From Drosophila pseudoobscura (Eukaryota; Arthropoda; Insecta; Diptera; Drosophilidae), in assembly GCF_009870125.1 (NCBI RefSeq), contig NC_046683.1, positions 1,240,001 to 1,304,000 on the forward strand: a DNA stretch of 64,000 bases. The letters are read 5' to 3'. The position numbers and the translations under genes were made by a program. Under the pieces are notes generated by a model. It was not told where the DNA came from. It made no database searches and saw only the letters and a program-made list of their open reading frames with translations. Position 1 is the stretch's first letter, and every line of letters begins with the position of its first letter. Positions 48,909 to 59,599 of the stretch are shown here, one piece after another.

Positions 48909-49923
48909 CGAAAAGCGCTCAATAAAGTGCAAAACGCAGAGATGTCTGCCAGAGATGTTAAGTCACTCTCTGTCTCGGCTGGGCTTTGGTTGGAGGGTAT
49001 TTGTTGGTGGTTTTTCTGCAATGCGCTTTTAATTTGTACTTTTTGGCTTTCAATTAAAGCACAGCGACACACACAAACAGCCACTGAGGGGCACTCAGGT
49101 TATACGGTTATTCGCTGTTATACGGTGCGTATGCGCAATGGAATTGTGTTTAATGCATTCTCAAGCACCTCCGGATTGGATTGTCATCACCATCACCGAA
49201 TGGCCAAAGGCGCTTACATAAGGGTGTTGGTATTTTTCCATTTGGACAGGTTTTGGATAATTAAATGGAAATTTAAATGGAAAGTATATATCCCATGATC
49301 ATCTTCTATAAGCCATTTGATGAGTGGGCTGTGTTGGTAATAATTCTACCATACTTTAGGGCGCTTAAAAACAAGAAATATCCCATTTCTAGCACACACT
49401 GTGCGGTTCATTATAAAGAAATGACGTCGGGTTATCAGGCTTACAGAAAATCTGCATAAGATGGTATGAGTCTTTCAGTTCTTTCCACTCAAATACAAAA
49501 AAGAATAGCAAATTTGAGGTGCTGTTCCCATTTCGAGGTACATTTTCAATGGTATAGTGCATATATGTAGTTCTACTCTTATGAGCGAAAAAAGTATTGT
49601 TTACAATCTTGCAACTTCTCCAATTTATTGCTCAATGTAGATGTTGAGGTCCCCACTGAAGATCCTTGACCGTAGAATTGACTAAATTAGCGAAATTTAT
49701 GCGCATCCAACCTCTAAGCACAGCCTCGACAACGTGCTAACTATGTAAAATGGCATTTTAATGGGCTTTTTTTTAACGATTTATTATAAATAATACATAT
49801 TTATGGACCAACTGGAGGCTAGAAATTCTCGTAAAAAACAGAACAAAAAACTAAGCCAAGATCGAAAAAGATAATACGAATACAAAGTAGAGAAAAGTTA
49901 ATCAAGTCGTTCGCCTTCAGACG

Positions 49924-49973
49924 CCAGAGCCCCGCCAGAGCCCCGCCAGAGCCCCGCCAGAGCCCCGCCAGAG
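49924..49973. repeat. 11-bp minisatellite (CCAGAGCCCCG)4
   Basis: Four identical tandem copies of an 11-bp GC-rich unit plus a partial copy, in an AT-rich setting. Confidence 0.95.
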
Positions 49974-50662
49974 ACGCCAGGACCGACCGATAAATTGGAG
50001 TCAAAGTGCGCGCGTATTGAATTCAGACTCGAAACTCGAAACTTAATAACTGGAATTGCATAGAGTCCAATCCGATACGATACAATCTGATACGATCCGA
50101 TCCAATCCGTTTCGATGTGGCCCGCTTATGCATGCATGTACATATAATTAGTCAATTCGATTGTGGGTCCCCCGTATGCTGTATGCTGTATGCTGCATGC
50201 TGCATGCTGCCGCCAGCTCAATTCTGAACAATTAACTAAATAAATCGCAGCCAATTCCAATTCCAATTCCGATCCAATCTGTTGTTGATCAAGTCAATTT
50301 TGAGACTTAAATTGGATTAAATGAGATCATCTCAAGTGATTCTGAGAAGGTATTCATGCAACAAAATTGGAATGTTACTTATTGATGTCTGCCAGCAGAA
50401 TCGATGGAAATCCTTGATTTAGAATCAATCCCCTATAAATGCCAAGAAGGATATGCTGTTTGCGATTGTGAGAGGATCAGTCACTCACTTAATTACTAGT
50501 ATGATATCATATCATATACATATGTATGTAGCTGTCACGATCTGTTCCCGCTCACAGATCGCATCGCACCCTGACACTAGGGCGAAAACCTTTCTAATTA
50601 GCCCGGGGACAGCCGGCACTTAACCCGTTTTACCCTGAATACCCACTGAATGAATATACATA

Positions 50663-50702
50663 TGGGTATGGGTATGGGTATGGGTATTGGTATGGGTATG
50701 GG
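50663..50702. repeat. (GGTATG)6 hexamer array
   Basis: Tandem GGTATG with one GGTATT copy; related in unit to the GGTATA array at 30567-30623. Confidence 0.95.
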
Positions 50703-53040
50703 TCTTGGGGTCTGCAGAAATCAGGTGAACAGCTTTATGGAGTGGAGGCAACAATTTGCTTATCAATGTGCGAGCAGCGAGCTCAATCAACGCCTGGGCT
50801 CAAGGTCGGGTCGGGTCTGGGTCTGGGTCTGGGAGCGAAACATAATCCTTAATTGACATTAAGAGGTGCTGCCGCACCTTGCCCCCCCTCGCAGCCCGGC
50901 CCAGTCGAGGCACGGGGACTGGTTGCCGTTGCTGTTGCTGTTTTATGCAACATTTTATGCCCAGACGATGACAACAAAAGTGAAGACAAGATAAAGCAAA
51001 ATTAATGCGCGCATCCGTTCAAAATGACAAAAATAAAAAATGTACAAATTTCAGCAAGCTCACAAAAAAACAATCACCACAAAACCGCAAAAAACTAAAA
51101 AAAATAATAATAAAAAGCGAAAAAGCAAAACCCAAGACCCAAAACCCAATACCAAAACCCAAAATGCAAAGTGCAGGCAGCACGCACAACTGTCATCGTT
51201 TTTTGTAGGTCACAAGGTCGAACCAGTTGACAGAGCGAGTGGCCACCGAGTGGCAGAAGAAGATCTTTCTGGTCTGATCTGGACTTTCGGAGGTCTTCGC
51301 TCCATCTCCATCTCCGTGCTCTGGCAGGTGCAGGTGTATGTGTATTTCCGAGAGGAGATCTTGCAGAACCAGTGCGCTGCGGGCTCCCCCTATGCCCATG
51401 CCCAAGTGCCTCTTACTTTTGCCCTGCTTCAACCTTTGGCAAACCTTTAACTTTCAATCTTGTGGCTGCTGATGGCGATCTCGTTTCATCGGTACAGAGT
51501 ACAAATGAGATGCATCTACATACATATACGAGACCCGAGGGGGAATCTCTGCAGGATAGCCTTCAGCTATTTGCGGGTATCCCTTTAAAGGCATTCTGCA
51601 ACGGATGGCCTTCAATAAATGAACAAACAAACACATTGAAGATAACACCATACCTAAAGTCCCACAATGGACCTGTAGTTAGGATTCTTCTGACCAAATA
51701 AATTGTACTTGGCTCTATACCGATCCCAAACCCTTAGGTATTCGTGAGAGGTATCAATGAGATCAATGTTTTTCCACCTCTCGACTAAGTTCAGAGAAAA
51801 CTAACCTATGGCTATGGCATATCAAAGGGAAGTCTTATCTCCATTTAGCATCATTTAGCAACCCCATTCAATGTCTGAACCATGGCCTCTATAGAGAATC
51901 CCCGCTGCAGGCCGTGTACTCGTGGGGACTCGTGGACTAGTTCCATTCAATTAGTCGGTGGCCGTCCGTTGCTGTTGTTTTTTTCCTAATTTGTCCGTAC
52001 AATTAACGAATTATCCATGGAAATTGAATTATAGCTTGTTGTTGTCTTTGGATATTGTGTTATTTCTGTGTGGCTGATGCTGGCACTGTGGCGCCTCAAT
52101 TAGAACGCCATAATTGCTGGCCAATCTGTCTGTCAGTCAGTCAGTCCGACAGTCTCCTGTCTGCTGTCACCCAAAGAGCGTGGCTCATAAAATTTATGAC
52201 AGACTGTTGTTGTTGTTGTTGTTGCTGTTGTTGTTTTATACGAACCAATCTCTAGCCGCAAGCACGAGTGGTACATGCTATGCTATGTGAAACCATTTTG
52301 ACTTGGCCAAGACCCCAAACGCAAAGCGTTACATACTGCTGGACTGGTGGACTGGTGGACTGGTGGCTCATAAAGCTGACATTATTGCACTGGCCGATAA
52401 GGTACCCCACTCGTAGATGTAGATGGAGTCGTCCTTGCCCACCTGGCGCCGGCGCCGACCCCAGCGGCGACCCCCAGAGCCGACCCCAGTTGAACCGACT
52501 TGCTTTGTAGCCCAGATCTTCATCGCATTTTTCGGTTCGAGTTTCAGTTTCAGTTTCGGTGTAAAATGCCAAATGGCCAACATTTTGCTAAGGAAGGGGC
52601 AAGGGAGCTGTTGCTGTTGCTGTTGCTGTTGCAAACAAGTTGTGGGGCAGACGCATTAAATTTGTACTAACCAGTGGCACATGTACTAACTTGTTCTCCA
52701 GCTGAATTTTAGATGTTGAGTGCTGAGTGCTGAATGCTGGCACTGGTTCGGGGCTGGCTGGCATAATGTGGTGTGATTGCCCAATGCCCAATGTGCCTGC
52801 CTGCCTGCTGCCTGCCTGCTGCCTGGTGACATTGTGCAACAATTGTTGTCATTATGCATGCCTTTTTTTGTCTGAGTGTGGCCTGGCCTGGGCTGAGGCA
52901 TTAATGTCACATGTTCCATGGTTCTTGCCTCGATGACTGAGCCCCCGACCCGTACGAAGTGCACGCAGAAAAAACAGGTCCAGCCCAAGCCCAAGCCCAA
53001 GCCCAACGTAACTCTCTGTCACTTAATAGTTACAAGCTAC

Positions 53041-53100
53041 CATCCATATATCCATAACCATAACCATATCCATAACCATATCCATAGCCACATCCATCCA
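53041..53100. repeat. (CCATAT/CCATAA)n hexamer array
   Basis: About nine hexamers alternating CCATAA, CCATAT and CCATAG. On the minus strand this reads GGTTAT/GGATAT. Confidence 0.9.
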
Positions 53101-54717
53101 ATGGGGGGGGGCTATTAGCATGCTGAGGCACGGACTTTTTTGAAGCCCCCGAACGAGGCTCGTTAACGGAGGAGAAGGAAGACGAGTATGAGGAAGATGT
53201 TCGATTTGAGTCCCACATAAACCACTACTCGTATTGCCGCTGGGCTGGCTTTTAAGCGGGTCTCTAATGAACTGTTGATGGCGGCTTTGCGCAAGCCATT
53301 TACCATCAACGTTTGTAGTGGCGGTGGAACTAGTTCTTTGGCATTCCATTTTGGGTGGAAAACCTCAAGATATCTGAGAATAGATAGATCCAAAGAATAG
53401 CTTTAGAAATGAAGGGCTCATTGATTAAAAAAGAATAATAATTCCATTGCCGTTAATATTGAACGACCAAAATGGAATGGCAAAAAATAATTTCCTTTCT
53501 GGCAAATCCTTCAGATCAAGTGGATCAATGTTTTGCTCCCAATCTCTGAGGCGAATTTAATTGGAAAAGGCGTTGACCATTCACCGCCAGACAGGCAGCA
53601 GGCAGCAGGCAACACGCGGCACGCGGTACACCGCCAGACCGATCTTTGTTCTTGGATCGACTCTCGAGTCGAGAGTCGGCCAAAAGTCGGTTCGCAAAGG
53701 TTAATGCTGGCTCGAGGTGGAGTCGATTCTGGCGGGGAATTCGTCGTGCTGTTTATTAGCCATGTTTAGTAGTCATGTAGTCATGCAGCATGTGGCGTTT
53801 TGTTTGCTCAGTGATCACAATAATTATAGACGCTCGTTGGCATTAATACTCGTACTTGTAAGTCTTGCTGCTGGACACCCCATCTTGGACTCCTCGATAA
53901 GCCGTCGAAGGTCGAAGCTGGAGAGCAGCCTCTGTAATAATATCATTTTTCTTAAAATGCTTAAATACTCGGCAGCTTTTTGAAAGGCATTACAAATTTG
54001 ATCATTTTGTTTAATTGGCCATTCGAAGTCCGTGCAGAGAGAACTTGGCCAATGGCCAATGGCTCATAGCTTATGGCTTATGGCCAATGGCTAATGGCCG
54101 TTGCCGTGTGGCGCGGCGCTGTTTAATGAGCCACAAAGTTGGAAATCACTTAGGCATTTGTGCATTTGAGCGGCTACCCTTTGGTAAACAGATTCAGTCT
54201 TCAGTCTTTTGGGTTCTTAAAGGAACACGATCCGAATGATTTCCATTGAATGAAAAGGGCAGCAAACCGTGCAAAGCGCCCTTTGATCCATGATCCAAGA
54301 AGCTCTCTACACAGCCCCCACCCCACCGCATCATATGGTCCACCATAAAAAAAATGATGTGTGAAAATGCTCCTAATACAAGATGTTCAATACGGATACG
54401 ATACCGGGCCATTCAAAATGTAGGCACAGAAAAGCGCGTTCGGAATCGTACAGAGATTTCGAAAATTTACATAATAAACAGGGCGATAAATATTTCATTT
54501 ATGGGAGTATGGAGAGAGACCCAGTGATGGGCATTGGTTTATTGCCAATTTGATAAGTTTTTGTTGTTGTGGGGGCAATCCTCTTGCACAATCCTCTCCC
54601 CTCCCGCGAGAAATAAGAGCATTCGTTTCGAAAATGGATGCACGAAATGCTCTGGTGTCTGGTCAATAAACTTATTGACCGACTTAGATATGACACCTGT
54701 ACATAACTCGCGATATA

Positions 54718-54772
54718 TGTATCTGTATCTGTATATGTATATGTATCTGTGTCTGTGTGTGTGTGTGTGTAT
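54718..54772. repeat. (TGTATC)n and (GT)n array
   Basis: TGTATC/TGTATA hexamers that grade into a pure GT tract. Confidence 0.9.
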
Positions 54773-57067
54773 GATGTGGTAAATGGTTTCATATAGAGAC
54801 GCCCCCTCGCTGGTTTGCCTTCGAAGCGTCCAGCCAGTGTCTGTGCTCCACTTTCATGGCATTTACTTTCGCTTTTTTTTTTCCGTTTCTCTGTTTTCTG
54901 CTGCTCGTTCGGCTCTTTCGGCTCTTGGCCCCAGCGAACACTCATCGCCATCGATGGGCACAAAGCCCGGCTTTGTTGTGGCCCAAAGCGCGTTGACGGC
55001 TGCGGCTGCGACTGCGACTGCCGTTGGGCTAAGTCAGGGCTTATCTCGCCCCAGCCATCGACAACGCCATCGCCATCGCCATCGACTCTGTCTATCAACG
55101 ACCTTGAGACCGTTACCGGTTTCTTTGGGCCAGGCCAATACAGCCCATAGCTGAATGCGTGGATTCCACTCTTGCATGACGCTGTCCGTCCGTGTGTCTC
55201 TGGTTTTGGATATTGCTCGATCAGCTCTAACTTTTAGCCATCTTCAATCATGTTCCCCCCCAACAAATTCTTTGAATAAATTAAGCACAAAAAGCTACCG
55301 ATTCAACGAACTTTACACTCCTTTCGAGTATTCGAAGTGACTTAACTCGAAATGTATTAATTCTTCAACGTTTTATAGAGCAGTACCTACAAATATTGTT
55401 TAAGATGTTCTCTCCTGTAGCCCATCAATCATGGCTATAAATAAAATTCATGAGCCACATAAAACCAAATAAAATATTTCCTTGATTTATGTGGAAATTC
55501 ACGGTACGAATAGGTTTGGCGGTTCGGACGGTGGGGGGTTGCCAAATTTCAGTAGCCAAAGCGATTAATAGGAGACCGCTAATCAGTGGGGCTCCCCCGC
55601 CCACCTCTGCCCCTCTGGCTGTGGCTTGGCACAGCGCTTTCAGGCCCGGGCCTGACCTATGGCCAACGATATGGAGATGGCTGAGGCTTAGCTCAGTTAG
55701 CAAGTTCGTTGCCTAAGTCTTTTGTTTGGCACACATTACGAGCCGGGATTTTCCTCTCTGCCTGCACTCCTGCCCAGCAGGCATATACACACATCACACA
55801 AGAGTAAATATATACCACATATAATCGTATGTACCACTTACCAGAGAGAGACAAAATAGAAGAAGAAGCACTGGCTGGTGGGCTGGATGGCTGGTGGGCA
55901 GGCAGAAGACTTAATTGCAATTTGGGCACCCAAAAAACATATATATAATTGAGTTCATTAACAATTTCAAAACACAGCACACAACCGACCAAAAAACAAT
56001 AAACAAATACTTAAAAATGTTTTCAAATTAAAAAACGCGACAACTAAACGGCCCGCAAAATGTCACTTGGTCTTGTGAAAGATTCACGCATAACTGAAAG
56101 CCGCCTCGGAGTCGAGTACTGGGAGACCACTTGGCCAGGCCAACAAAGTAGGCAGGCAGACACTGACCAAGAGAGAGAGAGATAGAGAGACTGGGAGAGA
56201 GCCCGAGCAGAAGAAAGAGGAAAAGGAAAGCAAACGACAAGTAAAAAGCGATTTAATAAAACGTGCAATCAGTAGAAAGTGACACAAGGCCCGCCGCTTC
56301 TCCGCCCCAAGTAGTTGTTGCTTCATTGAGCAATAAGAGCGAAAGAGAGGAAGTGAAGAGAGCCAGAGAAAGAGAAAAATACGAGTGGAATTAAATCCAA
56401 GAAGGCAGCACAATTGGAAAACGGAAATCTGACAACAAACAGCTCTGTGTTGGCGATACCATTATTCTTTGACAAATCATAAAATATAGGTGCTAACTAT
56501 ACCACAAAGATAAAGAGTAATCCCCATTCCATTGATTCGTTCGATTACAATCACACTCCCAACCATCTATACCGTATCATACGGACAGTCTACTTGGATC
56601 TATGGCCAGCTTTTGGGTTGGTCTGCCCTGCCCTGAACTTTGACGCTGCCAAATGAACTTTGGCAAGTGCGTACAAAGTTCAGAGACAAGGCAAATGGCA
56701 AATGGCAAACGTTAACCCTGTGCTCTGTGCCAAGCCCATCTCCCCAACTGTCTGATCATGTACTTCCGCCGGTTTTTCGAGTGCCTTTTGTCTATCGCTT
56801 TCCACTGAGTGCGTTCCGAGGGTCCTTCCCCGAAGATGAAACGGGGTGGGGGCGGTCTTTGCGGTGGTTTCCATTGGACTGGCCTGGACTGGAGTGAGTC
56901 TGTTGCATCACACGCTGCCCAGCAAGCCAGCGGGCCAGCAGGCGGTTACGGCATTTGATTTAATGCCTGTTTTACGCTTTCTTAGCTGCCCAAGTGACCG
57001 ACAAGTCGTACGGTCTGTCCCAACACAACTGTTTCTGCTTCTTTCTTTTTTCGGCCAACGAAATCTC

Positions 57068-57073
57068 TTTATT
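57068..57073 (-). terminator. poly(A) signal AATAAA, 610-residue secreted protein gene
   Basis: AATAAA on the minus strand 79 nt past the stop at 57152-57154. Confidence 0.65.
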
Positions 57074-57151
57074 TTAAAACTAAGAAAAAAAAATTACGGT
57101 TATAACAATTACTCGGTAAAATACGTATACAATACGGTTACAAAAACCTAG

Positions 57152-59540
57152 CTAGAATGGCTCGTCGTAGGCGTAGGCCCAGGATCGTTCGCTGGCCGAC
57201 GGCTTCCAGTGGTGGCCCCCTCCTCCGCCAGCTCCACCACCGCTGCTGCTGCTGTGGCTGCTGCTGCTGCTGCTCGAGAAGATGCCCTTGGAAGCCGTCG
57301 AGGCCCCACCCGAGGCACCCAGGGCGGCGTTAAGCAGCAGGCCCAGGGCACTGCTGACCAGGTGGGAGGCCACCTGCTTGACAAAGCCCCCTGAATCGAA
57401 GCCTCCCGCGGCACCCTCCTTCTTTTTCCGGGGCCTTGGCAGCTCCGCGCTGTCGTGGCGTTCTTCAGAAGCCTCGGCGGGACGAAACTTTGCCTCCAGG
57501 AAGCTGGAGAGCAGGCTCTTGGCGAAGGTCAGAGGCTGCGGTGGTCCTTCTTCCTCTGGGTCCTATGTGGAAAGACAAAGACAAAGGGTATCAGAAACGA
57601 TTCAACCATTCAACCATTCAATGCGACAGTTTGGCAGTTAGTAGAACAGTTATGGGTGTGGGTGTGGGTGTGGGTGTGGGTCTGGGTGTAGGAGTGAGAT
57701 AAATACTGCGCTTAGTGAGGCCACCACAGTGCCCAGGAAGTTGCCCAGAAATTGTCCATTGTTGACCTGCAAATTATGTTGCGAGAAACGATGATGAGAT
57801 GGAATAAACTTGAAGTAGAGCCCTGTTGATCTTACCGCTCCACCTCCGCCAGAGAGACCGTCGAAGGCGGTGCCCACATATTGTCCCAGGACAGTGCCGA
57901 AATTCTTGTTGCCGGACAGCAGACCCGACAGCAGCGAGGTGGAGGTGCTGATCAGAGTCTCAATGTCCAGGCCACCAGGCTGGAGACAACAGTAAGAATT
58001 TAGAGGCATTCAGCAGGGGCCATCTAACAAGGATGTGGACTCACCCCAAATAAAGTGGAAACGACGCCAGTGAGAGCTCCAATCAAGGCGCCCACGTCCG
58101 AGCCGCCTTCTCCCTAGAGAAATCGATTTAGATGTGAGTCTCTTGATGTAGAATGGAGGATGGAGGATGGAGGCTGACTGCTACTCACGCCGCTTAGACT
58201 CCCAATAATTCCGACCAGACCTCCGCCGCCGCCGGCGCCGCCACCACCTGCTCCACCTTCTCCAATGTCTCCAAGGTCATCATCATCATCGCCATCACCA
58301 TCTCCTCCCTCTTTCATCAGCTCGGTGGAGCCAGGGTCCACCTCCTGTTTGGCCTTCGGATTGGGCTTTGGTTTTGGTTTGGGTTTGGGTTTGGATTTTG
58401 CTTTTGGCCTGGTTCTCCCCTTGGCTGTAACATTTCGGGACTTCAAGAGCCCGTTAGTTGTGTTAAGACTAGACCATGTCGGCAATGGGTTAAGTGGGTG
58501 GGGGGAAGGTGAGGTTCTTGTGGGCCACTGGGTTAGTCACACGGATCGTCTGGCTCTCTACTTACTTTCAAATCAAGCTCCTCCGCGTCGTCTTGCAGAT
58601 CGTCCAGCTCCGAGTCGGTGGTCTCCTGATCCTGGTCCTGATCTTGGTCCTGGTCCTGCTCCCCCAGTTCCTTTTCCTGCTGCCTGATGCGTCTCTCTGG
58701 CTGCTGTTCCACCAGATTCTCCCGGAAGTCATCCTGGAAGCGCAAATGATTGGCCTTGGGTTGAAAGTAGACTACAATCCCCAGCCGCAATTTGGGGGAG
58801 GGTGGACCTACCTCTGTCAGAATGGACTTGATGATGCGCATTTCCCTGGGATATTGTCGCTCCTCCTCATCGTCATCGTGGACAGCAGCTCGCTTGTGGA
58901 CGACCTTCTGCTTGTGGATGGCCTTGGCCAGCACCCCGTCATCGGAGGCCTGCTCTAGAAGATGCCTCAGCGCCTTCTCGATCTTCGCATCCAGCTCGAC
59001 CTTCATTTGGGGCACCTGCTTGAGGATCTGCCTGCGCAGCTGGCCCAGCCGCTCCCCCAGCTCCGGCTGCTGGGTGATGTCCGCCGAGAGCTCCTGCTGC
59101 AGCAGCTCATCCTCCATTTGCTGGGCGGCCAGCTCGCGCAGCTCCAGGCGGAACTCGTGATCGTCCTTGGTGTTGGAGAGCACATCCAGGGCGCTGCTCA
59201 GGATGTCCAGGGCCCGCTGGTCCCTCGTCAGCTGCTGCTCGATGGCATCGATCTTGGGCAGCACCCGGTCGCTCTGCTGCATGTCCGTCTGCAGCAGCAG
59301 CTCCTTGATGGCCACCACCAGCTGCTCCTCCATTAGCTGCTCAGCCTGGCGAGCTCCGTTCAGCAGGCCAATGCCTGTGAGGGCCCTCAGCTCCTCCCGC
59401 GGCAGAGTCCGCTCCAGGCGACGGTAGGCGGCCACGGCGCGCAGGTAGTGGGACTGCAGTTGCATCCCTCGGCTCGGCCGGCTGCTGGAAGGGGCCGGGA
59501 CGATCAGGAAGAGCAGGAGCAGCACTCGAAGGTTGTCCAT
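57152..59540 (-). CDS. large secreted low-complexity protein of unknown function
   Basis: Seven coding exons: 58812-59540, 58566-58733, 58189-58440, 58045-58113, 57836-57979, 57707-57766 and 57152-57562, all phase 0, about 610 residues. Residues 1-20 are a signal peptide (DNLRVLLLLFLIVPAP). Residues 21-243 are a Leu/Gln/Glu-rich helical region with several likely coiled-coil stretches. Then come an acidic block with a DQ repeat (exon 2), a Lys-Pro repeat and acidic and glycine-rich runs (exon 3), short Gly/hydrophobic segments such as GALTGVVSTLFG and SLLSGLLSG (exons 4-6), and a C-terminal part with HLVSSALGLLLNAALG and a Ser/Gly/His tail (exon 7). The family is not recognised; a matrix, cuticle or secretion-related structural role is only a guess. 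The exon 3 acceptor (TTGAAG at 58441) is chosen for phase and is weak, and the exon 6 donor GTATTT is weak. The rest of the junctions are good. Confidence 0.82.
57653..57690. repeat. (GGTGTG)n array inside intron 6
   Basis: About six hexamers; in the transcript it reads as CACACC repeats and starts about 17 nt past the weak exon 6 donor. Confidence 0.9.
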
Positions 59541-59564
59541 AGGTCGCGGCGGCTCAACGAAAAC

Positions 59565-59597
59565 TGCGACCAGGAGACGAACGCACTTTTTATTATA
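59565..59597 (-). promoter_or_regulatory. core promoter (TATA and Inr) of the 610-residue gene
   Basis: On the minus strand TATAATAAAAA begins at 59597, and an initiator-like CGCAGTTTT has its A at 59565, 32 bp downstream. That spacing is standard for a TATA-Inr promoter. It predicts a leader of only about 25 nt before the ATG at 59540, consistent with no leader intron. Confidence 0.7.
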
Positions 59598-59599
59598 AC

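Larger units (their letters stand above)
48172..57067. other. 8.9-kb region without a firm gene
   Basis: The part next to 48171 should contain the leader exon and promoter of the unknown secreted gene. Visible structure includes a CA tract (48876-48902), an 11-bp minisatellite (49924-49973), a GGTATG hexamer array (50663-50702), a CCATAA/CCATAT array (53041-53100) and a TGTATC/TGTG array (54718-54772). Short GC-rich, coding-like stretches at 51210-51275, 52405-52520 and 53130-53256 are treated as findings because no complete gene can be built from them. Confidence 0.5.

Noticed and set aside
48660..49298. 212-codon plus-strand frame
   Set aside because: It starts in a CTG repeat (leucine run) and passes through a CA tract; no conserved composition or splice pattern.
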